The notes under the pieces are model-generated. The model searched no databases, had not been told where the DNA came from, and saw nothing but the letters and a program-made list of their open reading frames with translations. Shown here piece by piece: positions 22,611 to 32,705 of a stretch of 32,705 nucleotides of DNA. The first letter of the stretch is position 1; each line of letters starts with the position of its first letter. Where the stretch lies: positions 1 through 32,705 of the forward strand of contig CACDNT010000012.1 in the NCBI GenBank assembly GCA_902554195.1. The letters are read 5' to 3'. The DNA comes from an uncultured Pelagibacteraceae bacterium (GTDB lineage: Bacteria > Pseudomonadota > Alphaproteobacteria > Pelagibacterales > Pelagibacteraceae). Position numbers and translations under genes: made by a program.

Positions 22611-23123
22611 ATGAAATCAAAGAAAAATTTAGTTTTTATCGGAATGATGGGCTCTGGAAAGAGCTCCATTGGTTCTATGGTATCAAAAAAATTGAATCTT
22701 AGCTTTTTTGATATTGATGAATTAATTGAAAATGATCAAAAAATGAAAATATCAAAAATCTTTGAAATAAAAGGAGAAAACTTCTTTAGAGATATTGAAA
22801 AAAAGATAACTCTTAATATTTTAAAATGTAAAAAGGGTGTAGTTGCACTTGGTGGAGGAGCATTCATCAATCGAGCTATTAAAAATGAGGTTCTAGAAAA
22901 TCACTCATCCTTTTGGCTTAATTGGAATATCGATACGTTAGTTAATCGGATTAGAAACAGCAAAAAAAGACCTTTAGCAGTAAATTCTAGTAGAAATGAG
23001 CTTATAGGAATCATAAAAAAACGTTCAATTATTTACTCTAAAGCACTATATAAAATAGATTGTGAAAATTTTACAAAACAACAAATTACAAAAAAAATCA
23101 TAGATATTTATGAGGCCAATTAA
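22611..23123 (+). CDS. aroK: Shikimate kinase
   Basis: Phosphorylates shikimate with ATP in the chorismate pathway. From ATG at 22611 it has 170 residues, the normal length; an in-frame ATG at 22548 would add an unrelated 21-residue extension and is not used. Walker A is IGMMGSGKSSIGS near residues 10-22, the shikimate site is FFDIDELIE, the GENFFRDIE segment has the conserved Arg, VALGGGAFI is the conserved glycine motif, and the lid region has KKRPLA with its Arg. It overlaps aroB by 14 bases, forming the aroK-aroB pair typical of proteobacteria. Confidence 0.95.
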   Translation: MKSKKNLVFIGMMGSGKSSIGSMVSKKLNLSFFDIDELIENDQKMKISKIFEIKGENFFRDIEKKITLNILKCKKGVVALGGGAFINRAIKNEVLENHSSFWLNWNIDTLVNRIRNSKKRPLAVNSSRNELIGIIKKRSIIYSKALYKIDCENFTKQQITKKIIDIYEAN

Positions 23124-24216
23124 ACTGATAGTTAAAACTAATTCGGAAAGATATCCTATTATAATTGGGAGAAATTTAATTTCTAATTTATCACGAATAT
23201 TCAAAAAAAATTCTATTAACTTTAAAAAATGCTTGTTAGTTTTAGATAAAAATATTCCAAATAGATATGTCAAACAAATTTTAAGATCCTTAAAAAAATA
23301 TGAGGTTTACAAAGTTATTTACAATGCCAATGAGAAAAATAAAAACCAGAAAAATGTTAATAAAATTTTAGATCTTTTACTTCAAAAAAATTTTTCTAGA
23401 GATGACTGTTTAATATCTTTTGGAGGAGGCATTACTGGTGATGTAGCAGGTTTTGCAGCAAGTTTATTCAAAAGAGGTCTAAAATTTGTAAATATTCCAA
23501 CAACATTGTTATCACAAGTTGATTCATCTGTTGGTGGTAAAACAGGTATTAACACATCCCAGGGTAAGAATTTAGTTGGAAGTTTTTATCAACCTAAAAT
23601 TGTTATCAGTGATGTAGACGTATTAAAGAGTCTACCATTTAGAGAGTTGGTTTGTGGTTACGCAGAAATAGTAAAACATGCATTAATTGCAAATAAAAAA
23701 TTTTATAGGTTTTTGGATAAGAATATTAATGAAGTATTAAAACTAAAGTCTCCAACTATTGAAAAATCTATTTATGAAAGTTGTAAAGTTAAAAAAACGA
23801 TAGTTGAAAAAGACGAAAAAGAAAAAAATTTAAGAAAAATTTTGAATTTCGGACATACTTTTGCTCATGCATATGAGGCAAGTTTAAATTTTTCAAAAAA
23901 ATTAAATCATGGAGAAGCAGTAATTCTAGGTATGAAATCAGCGTTCGAATTTAGTCATAGTAGAAAGTTAATTACCACTAAAGAATTTGATTCTGCGATT
24001 AAACACCTCAATAATTCTTATTTTCCAGTTTCTATCAAAAATTATTTTACAATAAATAAAATTAATCAGATTATATCCTATATGATGAGAGACAAAAAAA
24101 ATAATTCTAAAAATATTAAGCTTATGTTAATTAAAAAAATTGGAGGTCCAATAATTGAAAAAGAATTTACAGACCTTACTATCAAATTTTTTTTAAAAAA
24201 GACATTAATTAATTAA
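23110..24216 (+). CDS. aroB: 3-dehydroquinate synthase
   Basis: Converts DAHP to 3-dehydroquinate using NAD and a divalent metal. It has 368 residues. NAD binding is shown by FGGGITGDVAGFAAS near residues 99-113, followed by FKRGLKFVNIPTTLLSQVD and the SVGGKTGIN segment. Metal ligands are in GYAEIVKHA (Glu), LNFGHTFAHAYE (His) and NHGEAVILGM (His). ATG at 23110 lies within the end of aroK. The 3' end overlaps bolA on the opposite strand by 12 bases, so the convergent pair has no separate terminator space. Confidence 0.97.
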   Translation: MRPIKLIVKTNSERYPIIIGRNLISNLSRIFKKNSINFKKCLLVLDKNIPNRYVKQILRSLKKYEVYKVIYNANEKNKNQKNVNKILDLLLQKNFSRDDCLISFGGGITGDVAGFAASLFKRGLKFVNIPTTLLSQVDSSVGGKTGINTSQGKNLVGSFYQPKIVISDVDVLKSLPFRELVCGYAEIVKHALIANKKFYRFLDKNINEVLKLKSPTIEKSIYESCKVKKTIVEKDEKEKNLRKILNFGHTFAHAYEASLNFSKKLNHGEAVILGMKSAFEFSHSRKLITTKEFDSAIKHLNNSYFPVSIKNYFTINKINQIISYMMRDKKNNSKNIKLMLIKKIGGPIIEKEFTDLTIKFFLKKTLIN

Positions 24217-24465
24217 AATTTGTAAAGAATGAACATGATTTCTTAATTCCTCGTCTAATATTTTATAAATTTTTTTATAACTTTCAATTTTATTTAATTT
24301 TTTAAGTTCCTCGGACTTAATGATTATTTTCAGATGAAACTTGTTACTTTCATGACTCGGATGATTTTTATGTAAAAATGTTTTATCTTCTATCAAAATA
24401 TTTTCGGTATTAATATTTTTTTTTATTTTTTTTTTTACGTTTGTGATTAATTCATCTATATTCAT
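24205..24465 (-). CDS. bolA: BolA-family protein
   Basis: A small 86-residue protein. BolA proteins partner with monothiol glutaredoxins in iron-sulfur handling and can affect cell shape in some bacteria. Family features are IEDKTFLHKNHPSHESN-like (the loop with the Fe-S-binding His), then FHLKIIIKSEELKKLN, KIYKILDEEL and the C-terminal NHVHSLQILI with the conserved H-x-L. Its ATG at 24463-24465 is only 16 bases from the start of the divergent J-domain gene, and those bases form a perfect palindrome with a -10 on each strand. A leaderless or near-leaderless mRNA is therefore likely. It converges on aroB. Confidence 0.9.
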   Translation of the reverse strand: MNIDELITNVKKKIKKNINTENILIEDKTFLHKNHPSHESNKFHLKIIIKSEELKKLNKIESYKKIYKILDEELRNHVHSLQILIN

Positions 24466-24466
24466 T

Positions 24467-24482
24467 TGATATAATTATATCA
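24467..24482. promoter_or_regulatory. Symmetric bidirectional extended -10 promoter (bolA / J-domain gene)
   Basis: TGATATAATTATATCA is a perfect 16-bp palindrome filling the entire gap between two divergent start codons. Each strand reads TGATATAAT, an extended -10 (TGnTATAAT). The plus-strand -10 at 24470-24475 would place +1 near the A of the J-domain ATG at 24482, and the minus-strand -10 near the bolA ATG at 24465. No clear -35 is seen on either side. It could instead be an operator. Confidence 0.6.
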
Positions 24483-25003
24483 TGAAAAATATCTGTGACT
24501 GGAATAATTGCAATGAAATTGGTGAATATAAAGCACCAGTTGAAAAAGATAATAGTAAGAAATTTAGATTATTATGTTTAAATCATGTTAAAGAATTCAA
24601 TAAGAATTGGAATTATTTTTCAGGTATGAACGATGATCAAGTTATTGAATTTTTAAAATCAGATGTGATCTGGCATAAACCCACGCAAAGTTTTAGTTCT
24701 TCAGATAATTTTTTTAAAGTTTTGTGGAGTAATACTTTGAGAGATGATTTAGATAAAGAAAAATTAAAAAGTGATTTTAATCACATGGGACAATTTAGAT
24801 ATAACCACAAAGACATTAAAGCATTTGAAATATTAGGTGTTTCAGTAGGGTCTAAATGGGAAAAAATTTATGATAAATTTAAAAGACTTGTTAAAAAATT
24901 TCACCCTGATATGAATTCTGGAAATAAAAAATTTGAAGATAAACTAAAATCAATAACTTTGGCTTACACGCAGTTAAAAAATACTTATAGAGAAAAAAAT
25001 TGA
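24482..25003 (+). CDS. J-domain (DnaJ-like) co-chaperone upstream of cobS
   Basis: A 173-residue protein. The N-terminal ~100 residues contain Cys and Trp positions ([24 protein letters not shown]) that look like a small metal- or protein-binding module. The C-terminal ~60 residues are a J domain: [31 protein letters not shown] with the invariant HPD near residue 147, then a closing helix. It should stimulate an Hsp70 ATPase. In alphaproteobacteria a DnaJ-like protein of this layout is often next to bolA and cobST. Its start falls on a symmetric promoter, and its TGA overlaps the cobS TTG start by three bases. The role with CobST is unknown. Confidence 0.88.
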   Translation: MKNICDWNNCNEIGEYKAPVEKDNSKKFRLLCLNHVKEFNKNWNYFSGMNDDQVIEFLKSDVIWHKPTQSFSSSDNFFKVLWSNTLRDDLDKEKLKSDFNHMGQFRYNHKDIKAFEILGVSVGSKWEKIYDKFKRLVKKFHPDMNSGNKKFEDKLKSITLAYTQLKNTYREKN

Positions 25004-25974
25004 CACCAGATATAAACTATCAACCTGACATAAAGCTCTCAATTAAACAAACCTTTGGGATAGACTCAAATATGGAAGTGGATGCATTTTCTAAAAAAAG
25101 TGAATATGTGCCTGAAATAGATAAAAATTATAAATTTGATCGAGATACGACTTTAGCAATCATTTCAGGTTTTGCTTTTAATAAAAGAGTTTTGGTTCAA
25201 GGTTACCATGGTACAGGAAAATCTACACACATAGAGCAAATTGCTGCTAGGTTAAATTGGCCTTGCATCAGAGTAAATTTAGACAGTCATATAAGCCGGA
25301 TAGATTTGATAGGTAAAGATGCAATTGTTTTGAAAGATGGTAAGCAAGTTACACAATTTAATGAAGGAATTCTGCCTTGGTCAATACAAAATCCTGTTGC
25401 GTTAGTATTTGATGAATATGATGCAGGAAGACCTGATGTAATGTTTGTTATACAGAGAGTGCTTGAAGCAGAGGGTAATTTTACTCTTTTAGATAAAAAT
25501 AAAGTTATTAGACAAAATAAATTTTTTAGATTATTTGCAACCTCTAATACTGTTGGTTTAGGGGATACAACAGGGCTTTACCATGGAACGCAACAAATAA
25601 ATCAAGGACAAATGGATAGATGGAATATTGTTACAACTTTGAACTATCTCAGTCTTGATAAAGAAATGGAAATTATTTTAGCAAAAAACAAAGATTATAA
25701 TAATGCAAAAGGTAAAGAAAAAGTTTCTAATATGATTAAAGTCGCATCATTAACTAGAAAAGGATTTATAGCTGGGGATATATCAACAGTGATGAGTCCA
25801 CGAACAGTTTTGCACTGGGCTGAAAATGCGGAAATTTTTAAAGATATAGGTTATGCTTTTAGAGTGACATTTTTAAATAAGTGCGATGAAATTGAAAAAA
25901 ATATAATTGCAGAGTATTACCAAAGATGTTTTGGTGAGGAATTACCAGAGTCCTTATTAAATATTCAAATTTAA
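25000..25974 (+). CDS. cobS: AAA+ ATPase of the aerobic cobaltochelatase type, CobS
   Basis: A 324-residue MoxR-type AAA+ ATPase. In aerobic B12 synthesis CobS and CobT form the ATP-driven part of CobNST, which inserts cobalt into hydrogenobyrinate a,c-diamide. Walker A is GYHGTGKST near residues 70-78, Walker B is LVFDEYDAG, sensor I is LFATSNT, and the helix-2 and pre-sensor loops [14 protein letters not shown] and [23 protein letters not shown] are highly conserved. The start is TTG at 25000-25002, overlapping the J-domain stop (TTGA); a later ATG near 25072 would remove the conserved N-terminus. No other B12 genes are here, so in this organism it may act on another target together with CobT. 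Confidence 0.93.
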   Translation: MTPDINYQPDIKLSIKQTFGIDSNMEVDAFSKKSEYVPEIDKNYKFDRDTTLAIISGFAFNKRVLVQGYHGTGKSTHIEQIAARLNWPCIRVNLDSHISRIDLIGKDAIVLKDGKQVTQFNEGILPWSIQNPVALVFDEYDAGRPDVMFVIQRVLEAEGNFTLLDKNKVIRQNKFFRLFATSNTVGLGDTTGLYHGTQQINQGQMDRWNIVTTLNYLSLDKEMEIILAKNKDYNNAKGKEKVSNMIKVASLTRKGFIAGDISTVMSPRTVLHWAENAEIFKDIGYAFRVTFLNKCDEIEKNIIAEYYQRCFGEELPESLLNIQI

Positions 25975-27773
25975 TGAATAACAAAACTGAGAGTTTTAAA
26001 GAAAAACTTAGACAGGCTCTATCGTCTACAGCAAGAGTAATCTCAGATGATTTGGGAATAGATCCAAAAAAAAAAAGTAAAAATTCTGAAAAACAAGATT
26101 TAATTGAATTGGAAAATTTAAATTCAAAAAACGATTATATTAAGGCTAGAGCGGAAACAGACTCAAAAGCTCTTAAAAAAAAATTTTCTGATGAGTCAAT
26201 ATTTAAAAAAAATTTACCCTCTAGCTCGTCATGTAAATCACTTTATACAATCACAGAAAAAATAAGATACGAAAAATTGGGATCAAAAATGTTAAAAGGA
26301 ATAGAGAAAAATTTAAAAGATAATTATATTCAAATGATAGACCATAAAAGAAAAGATCAAATTAAATCCAAAGATGATGTGCCTGTAGTTGAGGCTTTTG
26401 AATTATACATGCTGAAAAATTTTCATAATATCAAACTCAATTCTTTAACATCAAGAATGTTAAACTTCTGGGAAAAAGATTTTGATAAATCAATTTTTGA
26501 ACATATAGAATTTTTTAAACAAAATTTAGAGGATCAGAATATTTATAGTTCAAAGTTCTCTAAGATACTGCAAGAATTGGACATTTTTCAATCAGAGGAA
26601 AATGAGGAAAAAAGGGATGAAAACCCAGAGGATAACAAAGAAAATCAGTCGAGTGAAAATGATGATAGTGAGGATGAGGACAAAAAAGATCCTGATAAGC
26701 AAGATGAAACTGAAGCCACTCTAGATTCAGACTATAATATTGATGAATATAAATTAGATGAACAGCTTGTAGATACAGAATCAGACGAACAAAACTCTGA
26801 GCAAGTTATTCAAAAGAAAAATTTAAAAGATTTAAATATAGATTATAAAATTTTTACAACACAATTTGACGAAATTACGAAAGCTGAAAATCTTGAAAAT
26901 GCAGATGAAGCCAATAAGCTTCGAAAAACTTTAGATCAACAATTAATTGGTTTCCAAGATGTTATAACCAAACTTGCTAATAAACTTCAAAGACAATTAT
27001 TGGCAAAACAAAATAGAGCTTGGGAATTTGATTTAGAGGAAGGATTACTTGATAGTTCTAAGTTACCAAGAATAATAATGGATCCATATAATTCATTATC
27101 TTTCAAGAAAGAAAAAGATTTAGACTTTAAAGACACAGTGGTAACACTTCTAATTGATAACTCCGGTTCAATGAGAGGTAGACCGATTACAATTGCAGCT
27201 ATTTGTGCTGATATTCTATCGAGAACTTTGGAACGTTGCTCAGTGAAAGTAGAGATATTAGGGTTCACAACAAAAAATTGGAAAGGTGGCCAAAGCAGAG
27301 AATTATGGAATAAAAAGAATAAGCCAAAGACACCTGGAAGATTAAATGATTTAAGACATATTATTTATAAAGGAGCTGATACACATTGGAGGCAGGCAAA
27401 AGATAACCTTGGGCTTATGTTAAAGGAGGGTTTATTAAAAGAAAATATAGATGGGGAGGCTATAACATGGGCTTTCAATAGAATTAAAAAAAGAAAAGAG
27501 GAAAGAAAAATTTTAATGGTAATTTCAGATGGCGCGCCAGTCGATGACTCAACCTTATCAGTAAATTCCGGAGATTTTTTAGAAAAACATTTAAAAAAAA
27601 TGGTTAAGTTTATAGAGGATAAATCTGAAATAGAAATTTTAGCTATAGGAATTGGTCATGATGTTTCTAGATATTATAAAAGGGCAATTAAGATCACTGA
27701 TGTAAATGAACTTGGTGATGTAATGATTTCTCAATTAAGCTCTTTGTTTGATAAAAAAGTAAAAATACATTAA
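25974..27773 (+). CDS. cobT: VWA-domain cobaltochelatase subunit CobT type
   Basis: A 599-residue partner of CobS. The N-terminal ~200 residues are helical, followed by an extended acidic stretch at about 205-280 rich in Glu, Asp, Ser and Lys, a region typical of CobT. A C-terminal von Willebrand A domain begins near residue 380, with a MIDAS motif DNSGSMRG near 392-399, [11 protein letters not shown], and [11 protein letters not shown]. It begins at the last base of the cobS stop (TAATG), so the two are coupled. The stop shares TTAA with the sensor-kinase stop on the opposite strand. Whether it still serves cobalamin synthesis is doubtful, as no CobN or other cob gene is in the window. Confidence 0.92.
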   Translation: MNNKTESFKEKLRQALSSTARVISDDLGIDPKKKSKNSEKQDLIELENLNSKNDYIKARAETDSKALKKKFSDESIFKKNLPSSSSCKSLYTITEKIRYEKLGSKMLKGIEKNLKDNYIQMIDHKRKDQIKSKDDVPVVEAFELYMLKNFHNIKLNSLTSRMLNFWEKDFDKSIFEHIEFFKQNLEDQNIYSSKFSKILQELDIFQSEENEEKRDENPEDNKENQSSENDDSEDEDKKDPDKQDETEATLDSDYNIDEYKLDEQLVDTESDEQNSEQVIQKKNLKDLNIDYKIFTTQFDEITKAENLENADEANKLRKTLDQQLIGFQDVITKLANKLQRQLLAKQNRAWEFDLEEGLLDSSKLPRIIMDPYNSLSFKKEKDLDFKDTVVTLLIDNSGSMRGRPITIAAICADILSRTLERCSVKVEILGFTTKNWKGGQSRELWNKKNKPKTPGRLNDLRHIIYKGADTHWRQAKDNLGLMLKEGLLKENIDGEAITWAFNRIKKRKEERKILMVISDGAPVDDSTLSVNSGDFLEKHLKKMVKFIEDKSEIEILAIGIGHDVSRYYKRAIKITDVNELGDVMISQLSSLFDKKVKIH

Positions 27774-29050
27774 ATTTTTTTTAAATCTTGATTTTTCCAT
27801 CTTATATTAACTTCCGCTCCAGTTCTTGTTTTAGAATTTTGACAATTTAAAGAAGCAAAATTTTTCTCAAGTAAGTTTTTACCTATAAATATTCCTAAAC
27901 CTAAACCAACTTGACTCTTATCTTTATTTTTAAGTGATCTTAAGTAAGGTTCTCCTATTTTTGACAATATTTCGCTAGGATATCCTTGACCATCATCTTC
28001 AATAGTAATTTCAGTGTAATCATTATTACTTTTCAGAGTTATAAATATTTTTTCTTTAGCAAATTTATTTGCATTTCCAATAAAATTTCTCAAACCGTAT
28101 ATTATTTCTATTGATTTTGAAATTTTTTTAGGGCTTGCATCTTGGTCAAAATTCAAGATAAATTTTTTATTACTTGTTTCCTCAAATGAAATAACAATTT
28201 GATTAAGATATTTTTTAAAATCTAAGTCTTCATCTATAAAATCATCCTCCTCAATCGGGTTTAAAGATAACCTTTTCAAAATTTGATTACATCTTTCGAC
28301 CTGACTTGATAATAGTTCTATATCTGAAGTCAGCTCAGTACGGTCCTTTAGCTGATGTTTTAGCTCTTGAGAAATAATTTTAATTGTAGATAACGGAGTA
28401 CCTAGAGAATGTGCTGCTGCTGCAGCTTGACCTCCTAAAGATAGCATCTCATGTTCTTGAGCCATAATTTCCTCCATTTTACTTAATGCTTCTTTTCTTT
28501 TTCTAGACTCTGAACCGAATACTATCGCAAAATAATTTAAAAAAATTAAAGCAATTATTAAAGCGATTGGAATTGAAAAATAATAATAATTAGAAACATG
28601 AAAATGATCATTTAATGGTGCAGGCAAATCCTCTGAGTAAAATGTCAAAAATGTAATCATTAATATTGTGGTAATAACAAGAAATAAATTGGTTCTTATA
28701 CCTAAATTTGATGACGCAAAAACACTAGGAATTAATAAAAAAATAACAAATGGATTTACGATACCTCCTGTAAGATATATTAGTGATCCTAATTGAATTA
28801 TATCAATCATTAAAAAAATTAGTGCAGATCTATCCGAAAGTTGAGTCTTGTCATAAATAAAAATCAAATAAAAATTACTTAAAATTCCAATAAAAATAAT
28901 AAAATTTGATAAAATAAAATTAAAATCGAAATTTAAAAAAAAATAAACAACGTAAATTGAAATTAGTTGGCCTATTATACCGATCCATCTTAAAGAAATA
29001 TAAGTAGATTTTTTTAAAGTATGAAATTTTGAAGTTTCAAAAAACTTCAT
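27770..29050 (-). CDS. regB: RegB/PrrB-like redox sensor histidine kinase
   Basis: A membrane sensor kinase of 426 residues. Six hydrophobic helices span about residues 20-175, and the quinone-linked motif GGIVNPF lies near 94-100. The H-box is [15 protein letters not shown] with the phosphorylated His near residue 214, surrounded by Ala as in RegB. A Cys occurs just after, in [12 protein letters not shown], equivalent to the redox-active Cys of RegB. The ATPase domain has an N-box (FIGNANKFA), G1 (EDDGQGYP) and G2 ([13 protein letters not shown]). RegB proteins respond to respiratory redox state through RegA, which is not in this window. It starts three bases after gyrB, so it may be read through from it. 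Confidence 0.88.
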   Translation of the reverse strand: MKFFETSKFHTLKKSTYISLRWIGIIGQLISIYVVYFFLNFDFNFILSNFIIFIGILSNFYLIFIYDKTQLSDRSALIFLMIDIIQLGSLIYLTGGIVNPFVIFLLIPSVFASSNLGIRTNLFLVITTILMITFLTFYSEDLPAPLNDHFHVSNYYYFSIPIALIIALIFLNYFAIVFGSESRKRKEALSKMEEIMAQEHEMLSLGGQAAAAAHSLGTPLSTIKIISQELKHQLKDRTELTSDIELLSSQVERCNQILKRLSLNPIEEDDFIDEDLDFKKYLNQIVISFEETSNKKFILNFDQDASPKKISKSIEIIYGLRNFIGNANKFAKEKIFITLKSNNDYTEITIEDDGQGYPSEILSKIGEPYLRSLKNKDKSQVGLGLGIFIGKNLLEKNFASLNCQNSKTRTGAEVNIRWKNQDLKKI

Positions 29051-29053
29051 AAA

Positions 29054-31120
<2,067 letters not shown>

Positions 31121-31139
31121 TTAAATTTAGGAAAAATAG

Positions 31140-31148
31140 ATTATATCA
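31140..31148 (-). promoter_or_regulatory. Extended -10 promoter of gyrB
   Basis: On the minus strand TGATATAAT (TGnTATAAT) lies 22 bases before the gyrB ATG, identical to the element between bolA and the J-domain gene. No good -35 is evident. The remaining 31149-31260 between FkbM and gyrB is A/T-rich with nothing recognisable. Confidence 0.5.
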
Positions 31149-31260
31149 TTTTTTTAATTTATTTGTGGATTTATAGTAAATAGTTTTAAAATATTTCGTA
31201 AAATAACCCTTAATTTTCAATACTAATTGAACTTTTTTAATGATTGTTTTTACACAAATA

Positions 31261-31947
31261 TTATTTGGGAATTTTTTGAAAAAAATAACTCGGTCCCATT
31301 TTTTTTACAAAATAATAACCGTATTTCACTAAATAATCATTTAATTCTATCTCATCTTTTGGATTTAATATCTCGATACATATAAGCTTAGGATTGAAAA
31401 ATTCTAAATTTATTGATTTAAGAACTTTTATGTCTAATCCTTCTATATCTATGTTTAGAAAATCAAATTTATGGTTGATTAAACCATTAATCGTTTTGGT
31501 TTCAACATGATAAGTTTTTTTTTGTAGCGTGTCATTATGAAATAATTTAAAACGATCTGGGGATATTGTATTTAAAGGGCTAAATAAGTTTTCAAAATAA
31601 ACCTCAACTTTTTCAATCTTATCACTAACAGCAGCACATATATTTTGATCATGCGGTCTTAAAATTTTAAACAAATCTATAGATGTTTGATTTAAATCTA
31701 TATTTGTTCCCTTCCAACCTTTTTTATGAAGTAAGTATGTATTATTAAATTTAATTGGGTTGAATGCACCAATATCGAGATAAGTGCCATTAGTAATTTT
31801 ATTCTTAAAAAATTCTATAATAAATATATCTTCCCCACATTGAGAATAGCTTTTTTTTTTTAAAAAAAATTTTTCCAACCAAAATATTCTAAAAAACAAA
31901 TATGGTTTGTAAAAAATACTATTCCTGCTTATATATTTTTTTATCAT
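31261..31947 (-). CDS. FkbM-family SAM-dependent methyltransferase
   Basis: A 228-residue protein. The start is taken at ATG 31945-31947; an in-frame extension to 31989 runs into tRNA-Ser and is rejected. FkbM features: SQCGEDIFIIEFF, the SAM motif YLDIGAFNPIKFNNTY near residues 74-90, a following GTNIDLNQTS, CAAVSDK, and the C-terminal FLNIDIEGLDIKVLKS. The family O-methylates sugars, often in surface polysaccharide loci. Base composition is very A/T-rich. With the GT17 gene upstream it points to surface glycan modification, although the actual acceptor is unknown. It is separated from GT17 by tRNA-Ser, and no terminator is apparent after it. Confidence 0.85.
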   Translation of the reverse strand: MIKKYISRNSIFYKPYLFFRIFWLEKFFLKKKSYSQCGEDIFIIEFFKNKITNGTYLDIGAFNPIKFNNTYLLHKKGWKGTNIDLNQTSIDLFKILRPHDQNICAAVSDKIEKVEVYFENLFSPLNTISPDRFKLFHNDTLQKKTYHVETKTINGLINHKFDFLNIDIEGLDIKVLKSINLEFFNPKLICIEILNPKDEIELNDYLVKYGYYFVKKMGPSYFFQKIPK

Positions 31948-31961
31948 ATAAAAAATTTTTA

Positions 31962-32051
31962 TGGCGGAGAGAATGGGATTCGAACCCATGAAAGAGTTTC
32001 CCCTTTACACGCTTTCCAAGCGTGCGCCTTCAACCACTCGGCCACCTCTCC
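31962..32051 (-). tRNA. tRNA-Ser (GGA)
   Basis: A 90-base type II tRNA. Acceptor GGAGAGG pairs with the 3' strand, with G73 and encoded CCA. The D-arm has GTGGCCGAGTGG, the anticodon loop TTGGAAA gives GGA, the variable arm is long (about 18 bases), and the T-arm has a canonical TTCGAAT loop. It is only eight bases after the GT17 stop, so its promoter must lie within that gene. It may mark the edge of a variable island. Confidence 0.95.
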
Positions 32052-32059
32052 AATTAAAT

Positions 32060-32705
32060 TTAGATAATAAAGTCATGATATTTTTTAATATTCTTCAAAA
32101 TATGTTCTGGAAAATCTTCATCCAATTTTACAACTTCGTATTTATGACCTCTGCCAAAAAGATCTTCTTTATTCGCAATTTTCTTTTTTATGATTTCCTC
32201 AGAACTAAATTTCTCATCAGAAAATTCAGAGTGAGCAAAAGTTTTCAATTTAAGAGATATTTCTGTAGCGGACATAATATTATTAAAATGCCATCCAGCA
32301 TTTTTGAATATCTCAATACTTTTTTCTTTATCAAATCTTAAAAAGTTATATCTAAGATTTTTTGATTTAATTTTTTGCCTCATAAAATCTATTGAATTCA
32401 AATTTTTTTTTTTACATACTCTTGTTCCTTCCCATGGTGACTCGTAGGGATTAAAAATATTAAATTTATAATTGAAACATTTTTGCAAAAATATTCCATA
32501 TTTTTTATTTAATTTAAAATCTTTCAATAAATGCGGCTTAATTATTTCATCCGGGTCCGAAAAAAAAATATAATCATCAGGATCAGCAAAATCTGTTTTG
32601 GAAAGTAGAAATTCTCTTTGGATCGCTTGATTTTCCCACCTATTTGTATTTTTTGGAAAAGGTTGTTCTAAAAAAAAATATTTAATTTTTTTAGTATCAT
32701 AATAA
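32060..32705 (-). CDS. GT17-family beta-N-acetylglucosaminyltransferase-like (partial)
   Basis: The frame stays open to the right edge of the window, so the N-terminus is missing; 214 C-terminal residues are visible. The pattern is that of glycosyltransferase family 17: RWENQAIQREFL, then YIFFSDPDEIIKP with the acidic DPDE metal-binding motif, KYGIFLQKCFNYKFN, the strong YESPWEGTRVCKKKNL signature, GWHFNNIMSATEISLKLKTFAHSEF, and DLFGRGHKYE near the end. Family members transfer sugars, often GlcNAc, onto surface glycans. A TTG at 32525-32527 is an internal codon, not the start. Together with the FkbM methyltransferase it suggests a polysaccharide modification cluster extending beyond the window. 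Confidence 0.85.
   Translation of the reverse strand, partial: YYDTKKIKYFFLEQPFPKNTNRWENQAIQREFLLSKTDFADPDDYIFFSDPDEIIKPHLLKDFKLNKKYGIFLQKCFNYKFNIFNPYESPWEGTRVCKKKNLNSIDFMRQKIKSKNLRYNFLRFDKEKSIEIFKNAGWHFNNIMSATEISLKLKTFAHSEFSDEKFSSEEIIKKKIANKEDLFGRGHKYEVVKLDEDFPEHILKNIKKYHDFII

Noticed and set aside
31948..31989. N-terminal extension of the FkbM gene
   Set aside because: It runs through the 3' end of tRNA-Ser; the ATG at 31947 is the sensible start.
32060..32527. Complete 155-residue protein starting at TTG 32527
   Set aside because: The frame continues upstream with a good GT17 sequence including DPDE, so the gene is cut by the window edge.

Overview
The window looks like a streamlined, AT-rich marine alphaproteobacterium, most likely SAR11 (Pelagibacterales) or a close relative. 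The reasons are the very low G+C, intergenic gaps often of 0-30 bases, frequent 1-47 base gene overlaps, and alphaproteobacterial gene neighbourhoods: murA-DUF2948-hisD-infA, accD-folC-trxA, bolA-dnaJ-cobS-cobT, and rpmH-rnpA-yidD-yidC-argB. Lineage and function are inferred from sequence features and remembered family patterns. No database search was run.

Layout. 1-692 (+): the 3' end of a probable exonuclease I gene and trxA. 689-5389 (-): tRNA-His, hisS, hisZ, a 5' stub of hisG that runs into accD lacking its own start, then folC. 5400-5655: a G+C-rich structured island and the cspA terminator. 5656-10042 (-): a long operon of two tiny genes, dcd, murA, DUF2948, hisD, infA, tRNA-Phe and cspA. 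10097-10215 (+): a promoter and tRNA-Thr. 10216-10938 (-): a TVP38/VTT membrane protein. 10969-18431 (+): rpmH, rnpA, yidD, yidC, argB, a HAD phosphatase, dapD, dapE, an HDAC-like deacetylase and a SET-domain protein. 18411-22553 (-): a tiny membrane protein, a large exported protein of unknown function, def, fmt and truA. 22611-24216 (+): aroK and aroB. 24205-24465 (-): bolA. 24482-27773 (+): a J-domain protein, cobS and cobT. 27770-31117 (-): gyrB and a RegB-like sensor kinase. 31261-32705 (-): a GT17 glycosyltransferase (cut by the window end), tRNA-Ser and an FkbM methyltransferase, probably the edge of a surface-polysaccharide region.

Most of the content is housekeeping: translation (hisS, infA, fmt, def, truA, four tRNAs), amino-acid synthesis (his, arg, DAP/lysine, shikimate), cell wall (murA, DAP), fatty acid and folate synthesis, membrane insertion (yidC/yidD) and topology (gyrB).

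The main anomalies are four. (1) A hisG/accD junction around 2795-2810 leaves hisG with about 30 codons and accD without a start; the frames are one base apart across an A9 run. (2) A compact histidine locus upstream of hisS has a G+C-rich structured island with a short His-containing reading frame, then a tRNA-His with degenerate D- and T-loops whose acceptor stem contains the apparent hisS ribosome-binding site. (3) A 16-bp perfect palindrome carries extended -10 elements on both strands between bolA and the J-domain gene. (4) An HDAC-like gene and a SET-domain gene lie side by side.
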